A stretch of DNA of 64,000 nt from Oryzomicrobium terrae (GTDB lineage Bacteria > Pseudomonadota > Gammaproteobacteria > Burkholderiales > Rhodocyclaceae). The stretch lies in the NCBI RefSeq assembly GCF_008274805.1, contig NZ_CP022579.1, forward strand, positions 2,666,001 to 2,730,000, written 5' to 3'. How positions within the stretch are numbered: position 1 is the first letter of the stretch; each line of letters starts with the position of its first letter. This document shows positions 54,641 to 64,000 of the stretch, in pieces. The notes under the pieces are model-generated. The model saw nothing but the letters and a program-made list of their open reading frames with translations, was not told where the DNA came from and did no database searches. A program made the translations under genes and the position numbers.

Positions 54641-55924
54641 ATGCCCCAGTCCCTGTTCGGACGGATCACCCTGGTCTACCTCGCCGTCGCCCTGAGCGCG
54701 GCCGTTGTCGTTTTCTTCGCCCACGATTGGTTCCACAGCAACCTGCTGTCCGGCATCGGCATCGCCCAACCCCTGGGCGACGCGGTTGGCACCGTGGTCA
54801 TCCTCGCATCGGCCTTTCTCGGCCAGCGCCTGGTATCCATCGCCTTTTTCCGCGACTACGCCTACGGCATGGCCACCGCTGCCCGGGACATGTCGGCCAA
54901 AGGCAGCGCCGTACGCACCATTACCGATGAAGTGGCGGCGGAGCTGAATAGCGTCCCCGACTTCAACGAAGTACTGCGCGGCCAGCTCAAGGACGTCACC
55001 GCTGAAACCGAAACGGCGGCCTACCAGATCACCGAACGCCTGCAGGCCATCGACGACGTAGTCACTCGGCTCAACAACTTTGTGCAGGCAAGCTCGGACC
55101 AGGCCAGCCAGCGCATCGAATCCGCCGAAGCCCGCATCAACGACAACGCCCACCTGATCGAGGAGATGCGCTCCTATATTCAGGCTCGTCTCGAGGACGC
55201 CGAACGGGACCAGCAACGGGTCAACCAAGTGGTCAACGACGCCCGGGCTCTGGGCTCCCTCACGGGACTGGTCAAGGACATCGCCGCCCAGACCAACCTG
55301 CTCGCCCTCAACGCCGCGATCGAAGCCGCCCGGGCTGGCGAAGCCGGCCGCGGCTTCGCCGTGGTGGCCGACGAAGTGCGCAAGCTGTCCTCGGAAACCG
55401 AAAGCGCGGTACAAAAGATCAACCAGGGTATCTCCGGGGTAGCCGACTCGATCGCCACCCAATTCCAGGACAAGCTCTCCCATTCCAGCCTGGATCGAGA
55501 GCGCACCGCCCTGGAAACCTTCGCCGACCGGCTGAGCGAGTTGGGCGGCCGCTACGAGGACCTGATGCGCAGCGAGGCCACCGTGCTCAGCACCATCCGC
55601 CAATCCAGCGAAGAACTGGCTCAGATGTTCGTCGAAGCAGTGGCTAGCGTGCAATTCCAGGATGTCACCCGACAGCAGCTCGAACAGATTTCCGACGCCC
55701 TCGGACAACTGGCCGCCCATACCAAGATTCTCAGCGAACGGTTGCGCCAGTCCGACGACGAGAGCTTGAGTTACCGCCCCCTGGCCGAGCACCTTGACGA
55801 TCTATACGGCAAATACGTCATGCAGCGCCAGCGCGATACCCACGCCCAAGCCCTGGGCAAGGCGGTGCCCGCCGGTGCCGCTGCCGAGGCAGCCAGCGCT
55901 CCGCCCCAAGTCGAACTGTTCTGA
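54641..55924 (+). CDS. Methyl-accepting chemotaxis protein with short membrane region
   Basis: A 427-residue receptor. Two hydrophobic segments (about 8-26 and 45-65) with almost no periplasmic loop precede the coiled coil, so it has no external ligand domain and may sense a cytoplasmic or membrane signal. The signalling tip [20 protein letters not shown] and [14 protein letters not shown] are standard. The last 100 residues are helical and end Ala-rich. It sits between the CheY-like and STAS genes. Confidence 0.9.
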   Translation: MPQSLFGRITLVYLAVALSAAVVVFFAHDWFHSNLLSGIGIAQPLGDAVGTVVILASAFLGQRLVSIAFFRDYAYGMATAARDMSAKGSAVRTITDEVAAELNSVPDFNEVLRGQLKDVTAETETAAYQITERLQAIDDVVTRLNNFVQASSDQASQRIESAEARINDNAHLIEEMRSYIQARLEDAERDQQRVNQVVNDARALGSLTGLVKDIAAQTNLLALNAAIEAARAGEAGRGFAVVADEVRKLSSETESAVQKINQGISGVADSIATQFQDKLSHSSLDRERTALETFADRLSELGGRYEDLMRSEATVLSTIRQSSEELAQMFVEAVASVQFQDVTRQQLEQISDALGQLAAHTKILSERLRQSDDESLSYRPLAEHLDDLYGKYVMQRQRDTHAQALGKAVPAGAAAEAASAPPQVELF

Positions 55925-55944
55925 CCCAACGCCGAAAGCCCGCC

Positions 55945-56262
55945 ATGTCCGCCCCCCTGCGCCTGACGTTCACCGACGACATGACCATCTACAACGCCGC
56001 GCCGCAAAAGGCCCAGTTACTGGAAGCCCTGGAAGCCGGCCAGGACCTGGAGATCGACCTGTCCCTGGTGGCCGAGATCGATACCGCCGGTTTTCAGTTG
56101 CTACTCCTGGCCAAACGCGAAGCCGCCAGCCGTGGCCATGCGGCGCGCATCGTCGCCCACAGCCCGGCAGTACGCGAGGTCATCGACTTCTACCGCATGG
56201 CCGCCCATTTCGGCGACCCCTTGATCATTTCCGCCCGGGAAGGAGAGCAACGCCATGGATGA
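55945..56262 (+). CDS. STAS domain protein
   Basis: A 105-residue STAS domain (LEIDLSLVAEIDTAGFQLLL), like an anti-sigma factor antagonist. The usual phosphorylated serine is replaced by Thr in DTAGFQ. Small STAS proteins occur beside cheA in several non-enteric chemotaxis clusters; their task there is not settled. Its stop overlaps the cheA start by 8 bases. Confidence 0.85.
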   Translation: MSAPLRLTFTDDMTIYNAAPQKAQLLEALEAGQDLEIDLSLVAEIDTAGFQLLLLAKREAASRGHAARIVAHSPAVREVIDFYRMAAHFGDPLIISAREGEQRHG

Positions 56263-58486
56263 GCTGCTGGCCGTCTTCGCCCAGGAAGCCCGAGAACAGG
56301 TCGCCGCACTGGAGGCCGGACTGCTCCAGTTGGAGGACACCCCCGACGATGCCGACCTGATCAACGGAATTTTCCGTGCCGCCCACACCGTCAAAGGGGC
56401 CGCCGGAACGGTGGAGTGCGATTTCATCGTCGCCTTCACCCATGCCGTGGAAAGCGTCCTGTCCCGTCTGCGCGAGGGGGAAATCAGTGCCAACGGCGAT
56501 CTGGTGGCCCTGCTACTGGCCTGCTCCGACCACATGGCCAGCCTGATTGGCGTGCTCGAAGCCGGGCAAAGCGCCCCCCCCGAGGAGTTGGCCATTGAAG
56601 GCCGCGACCTCAAACATCGCCTTGAAACCGACTGGCTGCAAGCAGGCGGCGGTGCCCATCCGGCGGAGAAAATCGAGCCGGTGCAAACCTCCGGCGGCGG
56701 ATTGGTGGCGGGTGGCGACTGCTGGCACATTTCGCTGCGCTTCGGTGCCGACGTGCTGAAGAGCGGCATGGACCCGCTCAATTTCCTGCGCTACCTGGCC
56801 ACCCTGGGCAGTATCGACAGCCTGGAAACCCTCACCGAGGCCCTGCCCCCCGCGGCGGAGATGGACCCGGAAAACTGCTACCTCGGTTTCGAGATCCGCT
56901 TCCGTAGCAGTGCCGACAAGGCGGCCATCGAACAGGTCTTTGATTTCGTGCGGGACGACTGTGAACTGCGCATCCTCCCGCCCAACAGCAAGGTCCACGA
57001 CTATATCGGCCTGATCGCCGCGCTGCCGGAGGACCCGCTCAAGCTCGGCGAGATCCTGGTGCGCATCGGCGCCCTGACCCAGGCCGAGCTCGACGAGGGG
57101 CTGACCCGCCAGACTGAAACCAACGCCGCCCCCGTCGCCGCTACTGCCGACACTCACCCGGTGCACCACCCCTTGGGGGAAATCCTGGTCGAGCAAAAGG
57201 TTGTCCAACCCGAAGTGGTCGAAGCCGCCGCCGCCAAGCAGAAGCAAGTGGCCGACAAGAAAGCCGCCGAAGCCCGCCTGATCCGCATCCAGGCCGACAA
57301 GCTTGACCGTCTGATCGACCTGGTGGGCGAACTGGTGATCGCCGGCTCGGCGGTCAACCTGCTCGCGTCCAAGGCTGGCCTGGCCGATCTCACCGAATCC
57401 ACCGGTGTCGTCAGCCGGCTGGTGGAGAACATTCGCGACCAGGCCCTGGCGCTGCGCATGGTGCAGATCGGCGAGACCTTCGGCCGCTTCCAGCGGGTGG
57501 TGCGCGACGTCTCCCGGGAACTCGGCAAGGACATCGAACTGGTCGTCAAGGGCGGCGAAACCGAACTGGACAAGAGTGTGGTCGAGAAGATCGGCGATCC
57601 GCTGATGCACCTGGTACGCAACGCCATCGACCACGGCATCGAATCCGCCGAGACCCGCCAAGCCGCCGGCAAGGACGCCCGCGGGCGCTTGTTGCTCAAC
57701 GCCTTCCACGACTCGGGCAGCATCGTCATCGAAGTGGCCGACGACGGTGGCGGCCTCAATCGCGACCGCATCCTGCAGAAGGCCATCGATAAAGGTCTGG
57801 TGCCACCGGGCCAGACACTCTCCGACAACGAGATCAACCACCTCATTTTCGAGCCCGGTTTCTCCACCGCCGAACAGGTCTCCAACCTGTCCGGCCGAGG
57901 TGTCGGCATGGACGTGGTGAAGCGCAACATCCAGGCCCTGCGCGGCCGGGTGGACATCCACTCGGAGCCCGGTCGGGGCACCCGCTTCGCCATCCGCCTG
58001 CCGCTGACTCTGGCCATCATCGACGGCTTTTTGGTCGGTGCCGGACGCGCCTCCTACGTGGTGCCCCTGGACGCAGTAGTGGAATGCCTGGAGCTGCAAC
58101 TCGACTCCGACGCCCGCAACGTCCTCAACCTGCGTGGCGAAGTGCTGCCCTTCATCCGCCTGCGCGACCTGTTCGGCATCGAAGGCGAACGCCCGGTGCG
58201 GGAGAACGTGGTGGTGGTCAAGGTTGCCGGACAGAAGGCCGGCCTGGTGGTGGATCAGCTGCTGGGCGAATTCCAGACGGTGATCAAACCCCTGGGGGCC
58301 CTCTTCCGTCACCTGCGCGGCATTGGCGGCTCGACCATCCTGGGCAGCGGCGAAGTTGCCCTGATCCTCGACGTGCAGGCCCTGGTCCAGATTGCCAGCC
58401 GCACGGAAGATCAGCGCCGCAGTTCATCCGCCCCCCTCCCTCGCCAGGAGGCGCACCCAGCCTTGCTTTCCGGCCCCCAGACTTGA
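56255..58486 (+). CDS. cheA: Chemotaxis histidine kinase CheA
   Basis: A 743-residue kinase. The P1 HPt domain has its phosphorylated histidine at residue 44 (FRAAHTVKGAAGT). A central region of about 140-335 holds an extra domain (ISLRFGADVLKSGMDPLNFL) in place of a plain linker. Next come P3 dimerisation and P4 catalysis (HLVRNAIDHGIES for the N box, VADDGGGLN and GRGVGMDVVKRN for the G boxes), then a P5 CheW-like domain. It receives signals from the two receptors in the operon and phosphorylates the CheY-like protein and CheB. Confidence 0.95.
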   Translation: MDELLAVFAQEAREQVAALEAGLLQLEDTPDDADLINGIFRAAHTVKGAAGTVECDFIVAFTHAVESVLSRLREGEISANGDLVALLLACSDHMASLIGVLEAGQSAPPEELAIEGRDLKHRLETDWLQAGGGAHPAEKIEPVQTSGGGLVAGGDCWHISLRFGADVLKSGMDPLNFLRYLATLGSIDSLETLTEALPPAAEMDPENCYLGFEIRFRSSADKAAIEQVFDFVRDDCELRILPPNSKVHDYIGLIAALPEDPLKLGEILVRIGALTQAELDEGLTRQTETNAAPVAATADTHPVHHPLGEILVEQKVVQPEVVEAAAAKQKQVADKKAAEARLIRIQADKLDRLIDLVGELVIAGSAVNLLASKAGLADLTESTGVVSRLVENIRDQALALRMVQIGETFGRFQRVVRDVSRELGKDIELVVKGGETELDKSVVEKIGDPLMHLVRNAIDHGIESAETRQAAGKDARGRLLLNAFHDSGSIVIEVADDGGGLNRDRILQKAIDKGLVPPGQTLSDNEINHLIFEPGFSTAEQVSNLSGRGVGMDVVKRNIQALRGRVDIHSEPGRGTRFAIRLPLTLAIIDGFLVGAGRASYVVPLDAVVECLELQLDSDARNVLNLRGEVLPFIRLRDLFGIEGERPVRENVVVVKVAGQKAGLVVDQLLGEFQTVIKPLGALFRHLRGIGGSTILGSGEVALILDVQALVQIASRTEDQRRSSSAPLPRQEAHPALLSGPQT

Positions 58487-58575
58487 TCGGCTGCGCCCGG
58501 GCGGCGTAGCCATCCAACCTGATTCACGTTTCGACTTCCCCCCATTTCAACTTCTTCCAGATCGGAGATCCCCTT

Positions 58576-60204
58576 ATGTTCGGCAACCTACGCATCGGTG
58601 TTCGCCTAGGCATCGCCTTCGCTACCCTGCTGATCCTGCTGATCGGCATTTCGGTGCTCGCCATCGGCAAACTCAATCAGGTCAACGACGATATGAACCG
58701 TATCGTCAATGAGCGTTTCCCCAAGGTGGTATCGGCCAACTCCATCATTGACCAGCTCAATATGGCCGCGCGGACGACCCGCAACATGCTGCTGCTGGAC
58801 AACCCGGAAGCCATCAAGCGCGAAGCCGACCGTATTCCGCCGGCCAGCAAGATCATTTCCGAGCAAATGGCCTTCCTGGAAAAAGAAGCCAAAACAGCTG
58901 AGGAAAAAAACACCATTGAAAAGGTCAAAGCAGCCCGTGCCGGCTACACAGAGCAACTGCGCAAGATGCTGGGCCTGATGGAAAAGAACCAGCGCAGTGA
59001 AGCAGTGACGGTCATGCTGGGCGATATGCGGACCACCCAGCAGGCCTACTTCAAGGAACTGGAAGCGCTGATCAATCAGGAAACCCAGTCTATGCAGGAC
59101 GCGGGCAAGGCTGCCGATGCACTGGCCCAGTCCACCCGGACCCAGCTGATCATCGCCGCCGCCGTTGCCGTGCTGATTGCCCTTGTCTTCGCCATCTTCA
59201 TCACCCGCAGCATCACCCGCCCCCTGGTGGAAGCTGTGGGTGCGGCCAACCGCCTGGCCGAAGGCGACCTGACCCTGACGCTAAACGCCCAGAGCAAGGA
59301 TGAAACCGGCCAGCTGCTCGCCGCCATGAGCCACATGGTGGGCAAGCTGTCCCAGATCATCGGCGAGGTGCGCGGTGCGGCCGACGGCCTGTCGTCTGCC
59401 TCTCAGGAGGTTTCGGCCACGGCCCAGAGCCTGTCCCAGTCCGCCTCGGAACAGGCCGCCAGCGTCGAGGAAATCACCTCCACCCTGGAAGAATCCGCCG
59501 CCTCGGTGACCCAGAACTCTGAAAACGCCAAGGTCACCGACGGCATGGCCGCCAAGGCCGCCCAGGAAGCCGGTGAGGGTGGCGCTGCCGTCACCGAAAC
59601 GGTTGCTGCCATGAAGAAGATCGCCGACCGCATCGGCATCATCGACGACATTGCCTACCAGACCAATCTGCTGGCGCTGAATGCCGCCATCGAGGCCGCC
59701 CGGGCCGGCGAACACGGCAAGGGCTTTGCCGTGGTTGCCGCCGAAGTGCGCAAGCTGGCCGAACGCAGCCAGGTTGCCGCCCAGGAAATCGGCGAACTGG
59801 CCGGTTCCTCCGTCAGCCTGGCGGAAAAGGCCGGTCGCCTGCTCGACGAGATGGTGCCGTCGATCCGCCGCACCTCCGACCTGGTGCAGGAAATCTCCTC
59901 GGCCTCCGAAGAGCAGAATTCCGGTATCAACCAGATCAACCAGGCCATGAACCAGCTCAACCAGGCGACTCAGCAGAACGCCTCGGCCTCGGAGGAACTG
60001 GCTGCCACCGCCGAGGAAATGGGCGCCCAGGCCGAACAACTGCAAGGGCTGATGCACTTCTTCCGCATCGATGAGGAAGGGCAGCGCAGTGCGCAGCGCA
60101 GCCCTGCCCCCGCCGTCCGTACCGCTGCCCCCCGGGCCGCAGCACCGGCCCCCGCCCGTTCGGCGCCCCTGGCGCTCGACGAGCGCGACTTCGAGCGTTT
60201 CTGA
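58576..60204 (+). CDS. Methyl-accepting chemotaxis protein with four-helix sensor domain
   Basis: A 542-residue receptor. Transmembrane segments at about 11-31 and 190-212 flank a periplasmic 4HB_MCP-type domain ([14 protein letters not shown]). A HAMP domain and a long coiled coil follow, with the tip [20 protein letters not shown]. The C-terminal tail is Pro/Ala/Arg-rich and ends DERDFERF, without the NWETF pentapeptide. It lies between cheA and cheW. Confidence 0.95.
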   Translation: MFGNLRIGVRLGIAFATLLILLIGISVLAIGKLNQVNDDMNRIVNERFPKVVSANSIIDQLNMAARTTRNMLLLDNPEAIKREADRIPPASKIISEQMAFLEKEAKTAEEKNTIEKVKAARAGYTEQLRKMLGLMEKNQRSEAVTVMLGDMRTTQQAYFKELEALINQETQSMQDAGKAADALAQSTRTQLIIAAAVAVLIALVFAIFITRSITRPLVEAVGAANRLAEGDLTLTLNAQSKDETGQLLAAMSHMVGKLSQIIGEVRGAADGLSSASQEVSATAQSLSQSASEQAASVEEITSTLEESAASVTQNSENAKVTDGMAAKAAQEAGEGGAAVTETVAAMKKIADRIGIIDDIAYQTNLLALNAAIEAARAGEHGKGFAVVAAEVRKLAERSQVAAQEIGELAGSSVSLAEKAGRLLDEMVPSIRRTSDLVQEISSASEEQNSGINQINQAMNQLNQATQQNASASEELAATAEEMGAQAEQLQGLMHFFRIDEEGQRSAQRSPAPAVRTAAPRAAAPAPARSAPLALDERDFERF

Positions 60205-60214
60205 GGAGATCGCC

Positions 60215-60799
60215 ATGGGCCAGATCGTTCCCCAAGCCGCCACCGTCCTGAGCGTCGGCACCCCGGCCACCACCCTGGCTACCGGGGCGGAAGCCCACCA
60301 GGTGCTGACCTTTACCCTGGGCGGTGAGTTGTTCGCCATCGGCATCCTCAACGTCAAGGAGATCATCGAGTACGGCCAGGTTACCGAGATCCCGATGATG
60401 CCCAGCTTCATCCGCGGGGTGATCAACCTACGCGGCGCCGTGGTGCCGGTGATCGACCTGTCGGCCCGTTTCGGCGGCAGTCAGAGCGCCGTCGGCAAGC
60501 GCACCTGCATCGTCATCGTCGAGACTCCAACGGGCGAGGAAGGCCAGCGCCAGGACATCGGCGTGGTAGTGGATGCGGTTTCCGAAGTGCTCGACATCCC
60601 ACCGGGCGATGTTGAGCCCCCCCCCGCCTTCGGCGCTCGCCTGCGCACCGACTTCATCGCCGGCATGGGCCGGGTGGCCGGGCGCTTCGTCATCATTCTC
60701 GACGTGACCAAGGTCCTGTCGGTGGACGAGCTGGCCCTGCTCTCCAACCTGGACGGTGCGGCTGCCAGCACGGCCCAACATCCCGGCCACGATGGCTGA
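60215..60799 (+). CDS. cheW: Chemotaxis coupling protein CheW
   Basis: A 194-residue CheW that links receptors to CheA. VLTFTLGGELFAIGILNVKE, IPMMPSFIRGVINLRGAVVP and the final FVIILDVTKVLS are the CheW domain. About 25 extra N-terminal residues precede it. GAGGAGA fixes the ATG at 60215. A run of nine C at 60617-60625 (Pro-Pro-Pro) is in the coding strand. Its end overlaps cheR by 8 bases. Confidence 0.95.
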   Translation: MGQIVPQAATVLSVGTPATTLATGAEAHQVLTFTLGGELFAIGILNVKEIIEYGQVTEIPMMPSFIRGVINLRGAVVPVIDLSARFGGSQSAVGKRTCIVIVETPTGEEGQRQDIGVVVDAVSEVLDIPPGDVEPPPAFGARLRTDFIAGMGRVAGRFVIILDVTKVLSVDELALLSNLDGAAASTAQHPGHDG

Positions 60800-61631
60800 T
60801 ACCCGCGCGGCAGCAAGTACTGCCTCCCGCGAGATCGGCGCCCTGACGGCGAAGGAGTTCGCCCTCTTTCGCGACCTGATCTATTCCCTGGCCGGCATCG
60901 CCCTGTCCGAGGGCAAGCAGGTGCTGGTCTCCGGGCGCCTGGCCCGACGCCTCAAGGAACTGGGGCTGAGCAGCTACGGCGAGTACTACCGGCTGGTCAC
61001 CTCGGGCCAGCACCCGGAAGAGCAGCAACGCATGGTGGATCAGCTGACCACCAACGAGACCTACTTCTTCCGCGAGCCGAAGCACTTCGACTTTCTGGCC
61101 AAGGTGGCGGCCGAGCACGGCCGCCGCCCCTTTCAGGTCTGGAGCGCGGCGAGTTCCTCCGGCGAAGAGGCCTACACCATGGCCATGGTCCTGGCGGAAA
61201 CCCTGGGACTCAACGCCCCCTGGCAAATTCTCGGTTCGGACATCAGCCGCCAGGTGCTGGAACGGGCCGAGCGCGGCCATTACTCCCTGGACCGGACCGA
61301 CGGCATTCCCCCGGGCCTGTTGCGCAAATACTGCCTGAAGGGAGTACGCAGCCAGGCGGGAACCTTCCTGATCGGCCGCGAATTACGCGAGCATGTGACA
61401 TTTCGCCCAGTGAACCTCATTGCGCCGCTGCCGGACATCCCGAGCTGTGATGTAATCTTCCTGCGCAATGTGATGATCTACTTCGATCAAGAAACCAAGC
61501 GCCAGGTGGTGGCTAATCTCACCTCCCGGCTCAAGCCCGGCGGGCATTTCATCGTCGGCCATTCGGAAACCCTCAATGGCATTTCCGAAACCTTGAAGAG
61601 CGTTGCGCCAACCATCTATCGCAAATCCTGA
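60792..61631 (+). CDS. cheR: Chemotaxis protein methyltransferase CheR
   Basis: A 279-residue SAM-dependent enzyme that methylates receptor glutamates. The N-terminal helical domain is at about 15-80, then TTNETYFFREPKHFDFL and the SAM site VWSAASSSGEEAYTMAMVLA, and DVIFLRNVMIYFDQ late in the protein. The ATG at 60792 overlaps cheW, which suits coupled translation. Confidence 0.95.
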   Translation: MADTRAAASTASREIGALTAKEFALFRDLIYSLAGIALSEGKQVLVSGRLARRLKELGLSSYGEYYRLVTSGQHPEEQQRMVDQLTTNETYFFREPKHFDFLAKVAAEHGRRPFQVWSAASSSGEEAYTMAMVLAETLGLNAPWQILGSDISRQVLERAERGHYSLDRTDGIPPGLLRKYCLKGVRSQAGTFLIGRELREHVTFRPVNLIAPLPDIPSCDVIFLRNVMIYFDQETKRQVVANLTSRLKPGGHFIVGHSETLNGISETLKSVAPTIYRKS

Positions 61632-62214
61632 TCGCCTTACCGTTGCCGCGCCCCTGGACCCGCCAGCCCTCGTGACCGTACCTCCCGCCACCCTATTCCC
61701 GGAAGATGCGCGTTCCCAGCCCCTTACCGAGGTGTTCCTCAATCCTGGCGAGTTCCACTTCGGGGGTGGCCGAACCCGCATCCGCACCTTGCTGGGCTCC
61801 TGTGTCGCCATATCGTTGTGGCACCCGCAACGACACATCGGCGGCCTGTGTCACTACATGCTGCCAAGCCGGAGCGGTAAGCCCGTAACGCCCCCGGACG
61901 GCCGCTACGCCGATGAGGCGCTGGCTCTCTTCGATGCCGCCATCCGCCGCGCCGGCTGCCGCCCGGAAGAGTTCGTCGCCAAGGTGTTCGGCGGTGGCAA
62001 CATGTTTCCGGGACGGGAAGCCAAGGCCGGGCTGGAGGTGGGCATGCGCAACATCGAACAGGCGGAAGCCCTGCTGAAGGCCCGTCGCATCCCCATACTC
62101 GCCCGTCACCTAGGCGGTGACGGGCATCGCAAATTAGTATTCGACCTGTGGAGCGGCGATGCTTGGCTCGCCTTCCAGGAAGCCCCCCGCGACCCGACGA
62201 GGACACATTTATGA
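61603..62214 (+). CDS. cheD: Chemoreceptor glutamine deamidase CheD
   Basis: A CheD of up to 203 residues, converting receptor glutamines to glutamates. The catalytic Cys is in [11 protein letters not shown] and the His in GLCHYMLP, with KVFGGGNMF following. The start is unsure: a TTG at 61603, overlapping cheR and preceded by GAAGAG, or a GTG at 61672. Its stop overlaps the cheB start (ATGA). Confidence 0.92.
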   Translation: MRQPSIANPDRLTVAAPLDPPALVTVPPATLFPEDARSQPLTEVFLNPGEFHFGGGRTRIRTLLGSCVAISLWHPQRHIGGLCHYMLPSRSGKPVTPPDGRYADEALALFDAAIRRAGCRPEEFVAKVFGGGNMFPGREAKAGLEVGMRNIEQAEALLKARRIPILARHLGGDGHRKLVFDLWSGDAWLAFQEAPRDPTRTHL

Positions 62215-63311
62215 GCGCCCCCATCAAGGTCATGATCGTGGACGATTCCGCCGTGGTGCGGCAGGTCGTCCGGCAAACCCTGGCCAACGCCCCGGGTATC
62301 GAAGTGCTCGGTGCCGCCCCGGACCCCCTCTTTGCTCTGGAGCACATGCGTCGGCAATGGCCCGACGTGATCGTGCTCGATATCGAAATGCCCCGCATGG
62401 ACGGCCTGACCTTCCTGAAGAAGATCATGGCCGAGCGCCCCACCCCGGTGGTGATCTGTTCAACCCTGACCGAGAAAGGCGCCCAGGCAACCATGGATGC
62501 CCTGGCGGCCGGAGCGGTCTCCATCATCACCAAACCCAAGGCCGGACTGAAGCAGTTTCTCGAAGACGCCCACTCCGACCTGGTCGGTGCCATCAAGGCC
62601 GCCGCCCGGGCCAATGTGCGCAAGCTGATTCCATCCCTGCCCACCATAGGAGCCGATGGCGTGCTCAAAGTGCCGCCCAAACTCACCGCCGACGCCATCA
62701 TCTCCCCGGGATTGGGGACCGGTGCGGGCATGATCGGCACCACTGAAAAGATCATCGCCATCGGCACCTCCACCGGTGGCACCCAAGCCCTGGAAGCGGT
62801 GCTCACCCGTCTGCCGGCAGTCTGTCCGGGCATCGTGGTGGTGCAGCACATGCCAGAAAAATTCACCGCCCTGTTTGCCGAACGGCTCAACAGCCTGTGC
62901 CAGATCGAGGTACGGGAGGCCAAGCATGGCGACCGGGTCCGCCCTGGTCTGGCGCTGATCGCTCCAGGCGGCAAGCACATGCTGCTGTCGCGCAGCGGCG
63001 CCCAGTACACCGTGGAAGTAGTGGATGGCCCCCTGGTCAACCGCCACCGCCCCAGCGTGGATGTACTGTTCCGCTCCTGCGCCAAGTTCGCCGGCAAGAA
63101 CGTGCTGGGCATCATCATGACCGGCATGGGTGACGATGGCGCCAAGGGACTCAAGGAGATGGCCGATGCCGGGGCCCATACCGTGGCTCAGGACGAAGCC
63201 AGCTGCGTGGTCTTCGGCATGCCCAAGGAAGCGATCAAGCTGGGTGGTGCCAAGACGGTGCTGCCCCTGGAACGGATCCCCGAGGCCATCCTGGCCGCAG
63301 CGCGGGGCTGA
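62211..63311 (+). CDS. cheB: Chemotaxis methylesterase CheB
   Basis: A 366-residue response regulator with a methylesterase domain. Receiver: [14 protein letters not shown] and phospho-Asp57 in [13 protein letters not shown]. Catalytic triad: Ser in [12 protein letters not shown], His in [15 protein letters not shown] and Asp in [15 protein letters not shown]. It is the last gene of the chemotaxis operon and ends 3 bases before the convergent EAL gene. Confidence 0.96.
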   Translation: MSAPIKVMIVDDSAVVRQVVRQTLANAPGIEVLGAAPDPLFALEHMRRQWPDVIVLDIEMPRMDGLTFLKKIMAERPTPVVICSTLTEKGAQATMDALAAGAVSIITKPKAGLKQFLEDAHSDLVGAIKAAARANVRKLIPSLPTIGADGVLKVPPKLTADAIISPGLGTGAGMIGTTEKIIAIGTSTGGTQALEAVLTRLPAVCPGIVVVQHMPEKFTALFAERLNSLCQIEVREAKHGDRVRPGLALIAPGGKHMLLSRSGAQYTVEVVDGPLVNRHRPSVDVLFRSCAKFAGKNVLGIIMTGMGDDGAKGLKEMADAGAHTVAQDEASCVVFGMPKEAIKLGGAKTVLPLERIPEAILAAARG

Positions 63312-63314
63312 CAG

Positions 63315-64000
63315 CTAGATCATCCCGGCTTCCGCCGCGATCGCCGGCAGCAGGTAGGTGGTTTGAAAGTGGTCGGCCCCCACCGGCGGGCTGACCAGGT
63401 AGCCCTGCATGTAGTTGCACCCCAGGTCGGCGAGAAACGCCTGCTGCGCCTCGGTTTCCACACCTTCGGCCAGCACCAGGAGCTTGAGCGAACGGGCCAT
63501 ATTGACGATGGTCGCGGCAATGGTCGCATCGTCGGCACTGGTGGCGATGTCGCGGACAAAAGTACGGTCGATCTTGAGCTTGTCGATGGGGAAGCGCTTC
63601 AGGTAGGCCAGGGACGAGTAGCCGGTGCCAAAGTCGTCGATGGACAGGCTGACACCGCGCTGTTTGAGACGGTCCAGCAACTCCAGAGCCCGCTCCGCAT
63701 CCTGCATCATGATGCTCTCGGTCAATTCCAGCTCCAGCAGCTGCGGCGGCAGACCGCTGTCGGCCAGGGCCGCCACCACCGACGCCTCAAGCCCGGAATG
63801 GCGGAACTGCAGGGCCGAGATATTCACAGCCACCGGCACCGGCGACAGGCCCTGAGCCTCCCGGATCAGTTGCCATTCCCGCGCCTGGCGGCAGGATTCG
63901 CGCAGTACCCACTCCCCCAGGGCAATAATCAGTCCGCAATCCTCGGCCACCGGGATGAAGCGTCCCGGCGCCACCAGGCCAAGGTCCGGATGCTGCCAAC
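63315..64000 (-). CDS. EAL-domain c-di-GMP phosphodiesterase, C-terminal part (cut by window edge)
   Basis: The visible 228 or so residues are most of an EAL domain. LELELTESIM, SIDDFGTGYSSLAYLKRFPI, DKLKIDRTFVRDI and VLAEGVETEAQQ retain the metal and loop-6 residues, so it is probably active in breaking down c-di-GMP. The EAL signature itself and any GGDEF or sensor domain lie beyond the right edge. Its place beside a chemotaxis operon suggests a link to motility control. Confidence 0.93.
   Translation of the reverse strand, partial: WQHPDLGLVAPGRFIPVAEDCGLIIALGEWVLRESCRQAREWQLIREAQGLSPVPVAVNISALQFRHSGLEASVVAALADSGLPPQLLELELTESIMMQDAERALELLDRLKQRGVSLSIDDFGTGYSSLAYLKRFPIDKLKIDRTFVRDIATSADDATIAATIVNMARSLKLLVLAEGVETEAQQAFLADLGCNYMQGYLVSPPVGADHFQTTYLLPAIAAEAGMI

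Noticed and set aside
56513-58312. Minus-strand 599-codon frame opposite cheA
   Set aside because: It has no recognisable motif and is a shadow of a clear CheA.
60617-60625. Run of nine C in cheW
   Set aside because: It encodes Pro-Pro-Pro in very GC-rich DNA, where such runs are expected, so it was not counted as a phase-variation signal.

Overview
The window is a 64 kb chromosomal segment from a GC-rich, motile, denitrifying betaproteobacterium. A Rhodocyclales member of the Azospira/Dechloromonas type is the best guess. This is inferred from the betaproteobacterial order pcnB-folK-dNK-panB-panC, a cytochrome c-dependent nor cluster with a Dnr-type regulator, type IV pilin, and many chemoreceptors. 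Both ends cut genes: a DctB-like sensor kinase on the left and an EAL-domain protein on the right. I recognised no tRNA, rRNA, insertion sequence or CRISPR array.

Layout. (1) 1-3361: a minus-strand operon for a NitT/TauT-type ABC importer followed by a DctB-like kinase, behind a sigma-54 promoter and a pair of palindromes. (2) 3734-5734: a double-Cache chemoreceptor. (3) 5975-6856: an AT-rich DUF4238 orphan, probably acquired. (4) 7011-11874: a GNAT-like protein, a glycine-rich repeat protein, a LysR regulator divergent from an MFS transporter, and a hotdog thioesterase. (5) 12092-20125: housekeeping genes purM, hda, a HAD phosphatase, pcnB, folK, a DUF486 membrane protein, a deoxynucleoside kinase, panB, panC and panD. 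(6) 20452-24834: a MacAB-like ABC efflux operon. (7) 25061-32952: norC, norB, norE, norF, norQ, an unknown membrane protein, a CcoG-like iron-sulfur membrane protein, norD and a Dnr-like regulator. An FNR/DNR-type box precedes norC. (8) 33133-35290: a CYTH-CHAD protein and SixA. (9) 35353-48172: an AT-rich surface-glycan block. Six plus-strand genes (Wzm/Wzt-type exporter, a large methyltransferase, three glycosyltransferases) converge on a minus-strand pilA-led group (pilin, multi-TM TPR protein, DPM1-like transferase, divergent WecB-like epimerase, GT2). (10) 48588-53904: MBL-fold phosphodiesterase-like protein, double-FHA protein, TerC, sucD, sucC and a DUF2889 protein. (11) 54249-63311: a chemotaxis operon (cheY-like, mcp, STAS, cheA, mcp, cheW, cheR, cheD, cheB), then the EAL protein.

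Most notable points: long poly-G tracts (up to 11) inside the AT-rich glycan genes, suggesting phase variation; a possible pilin-glycosylation module directly downstream of pilA; two unusual genes embedded in the nor cluster; paired palindromes in two promoter regions; and a dispersed repeat present three times in the window.
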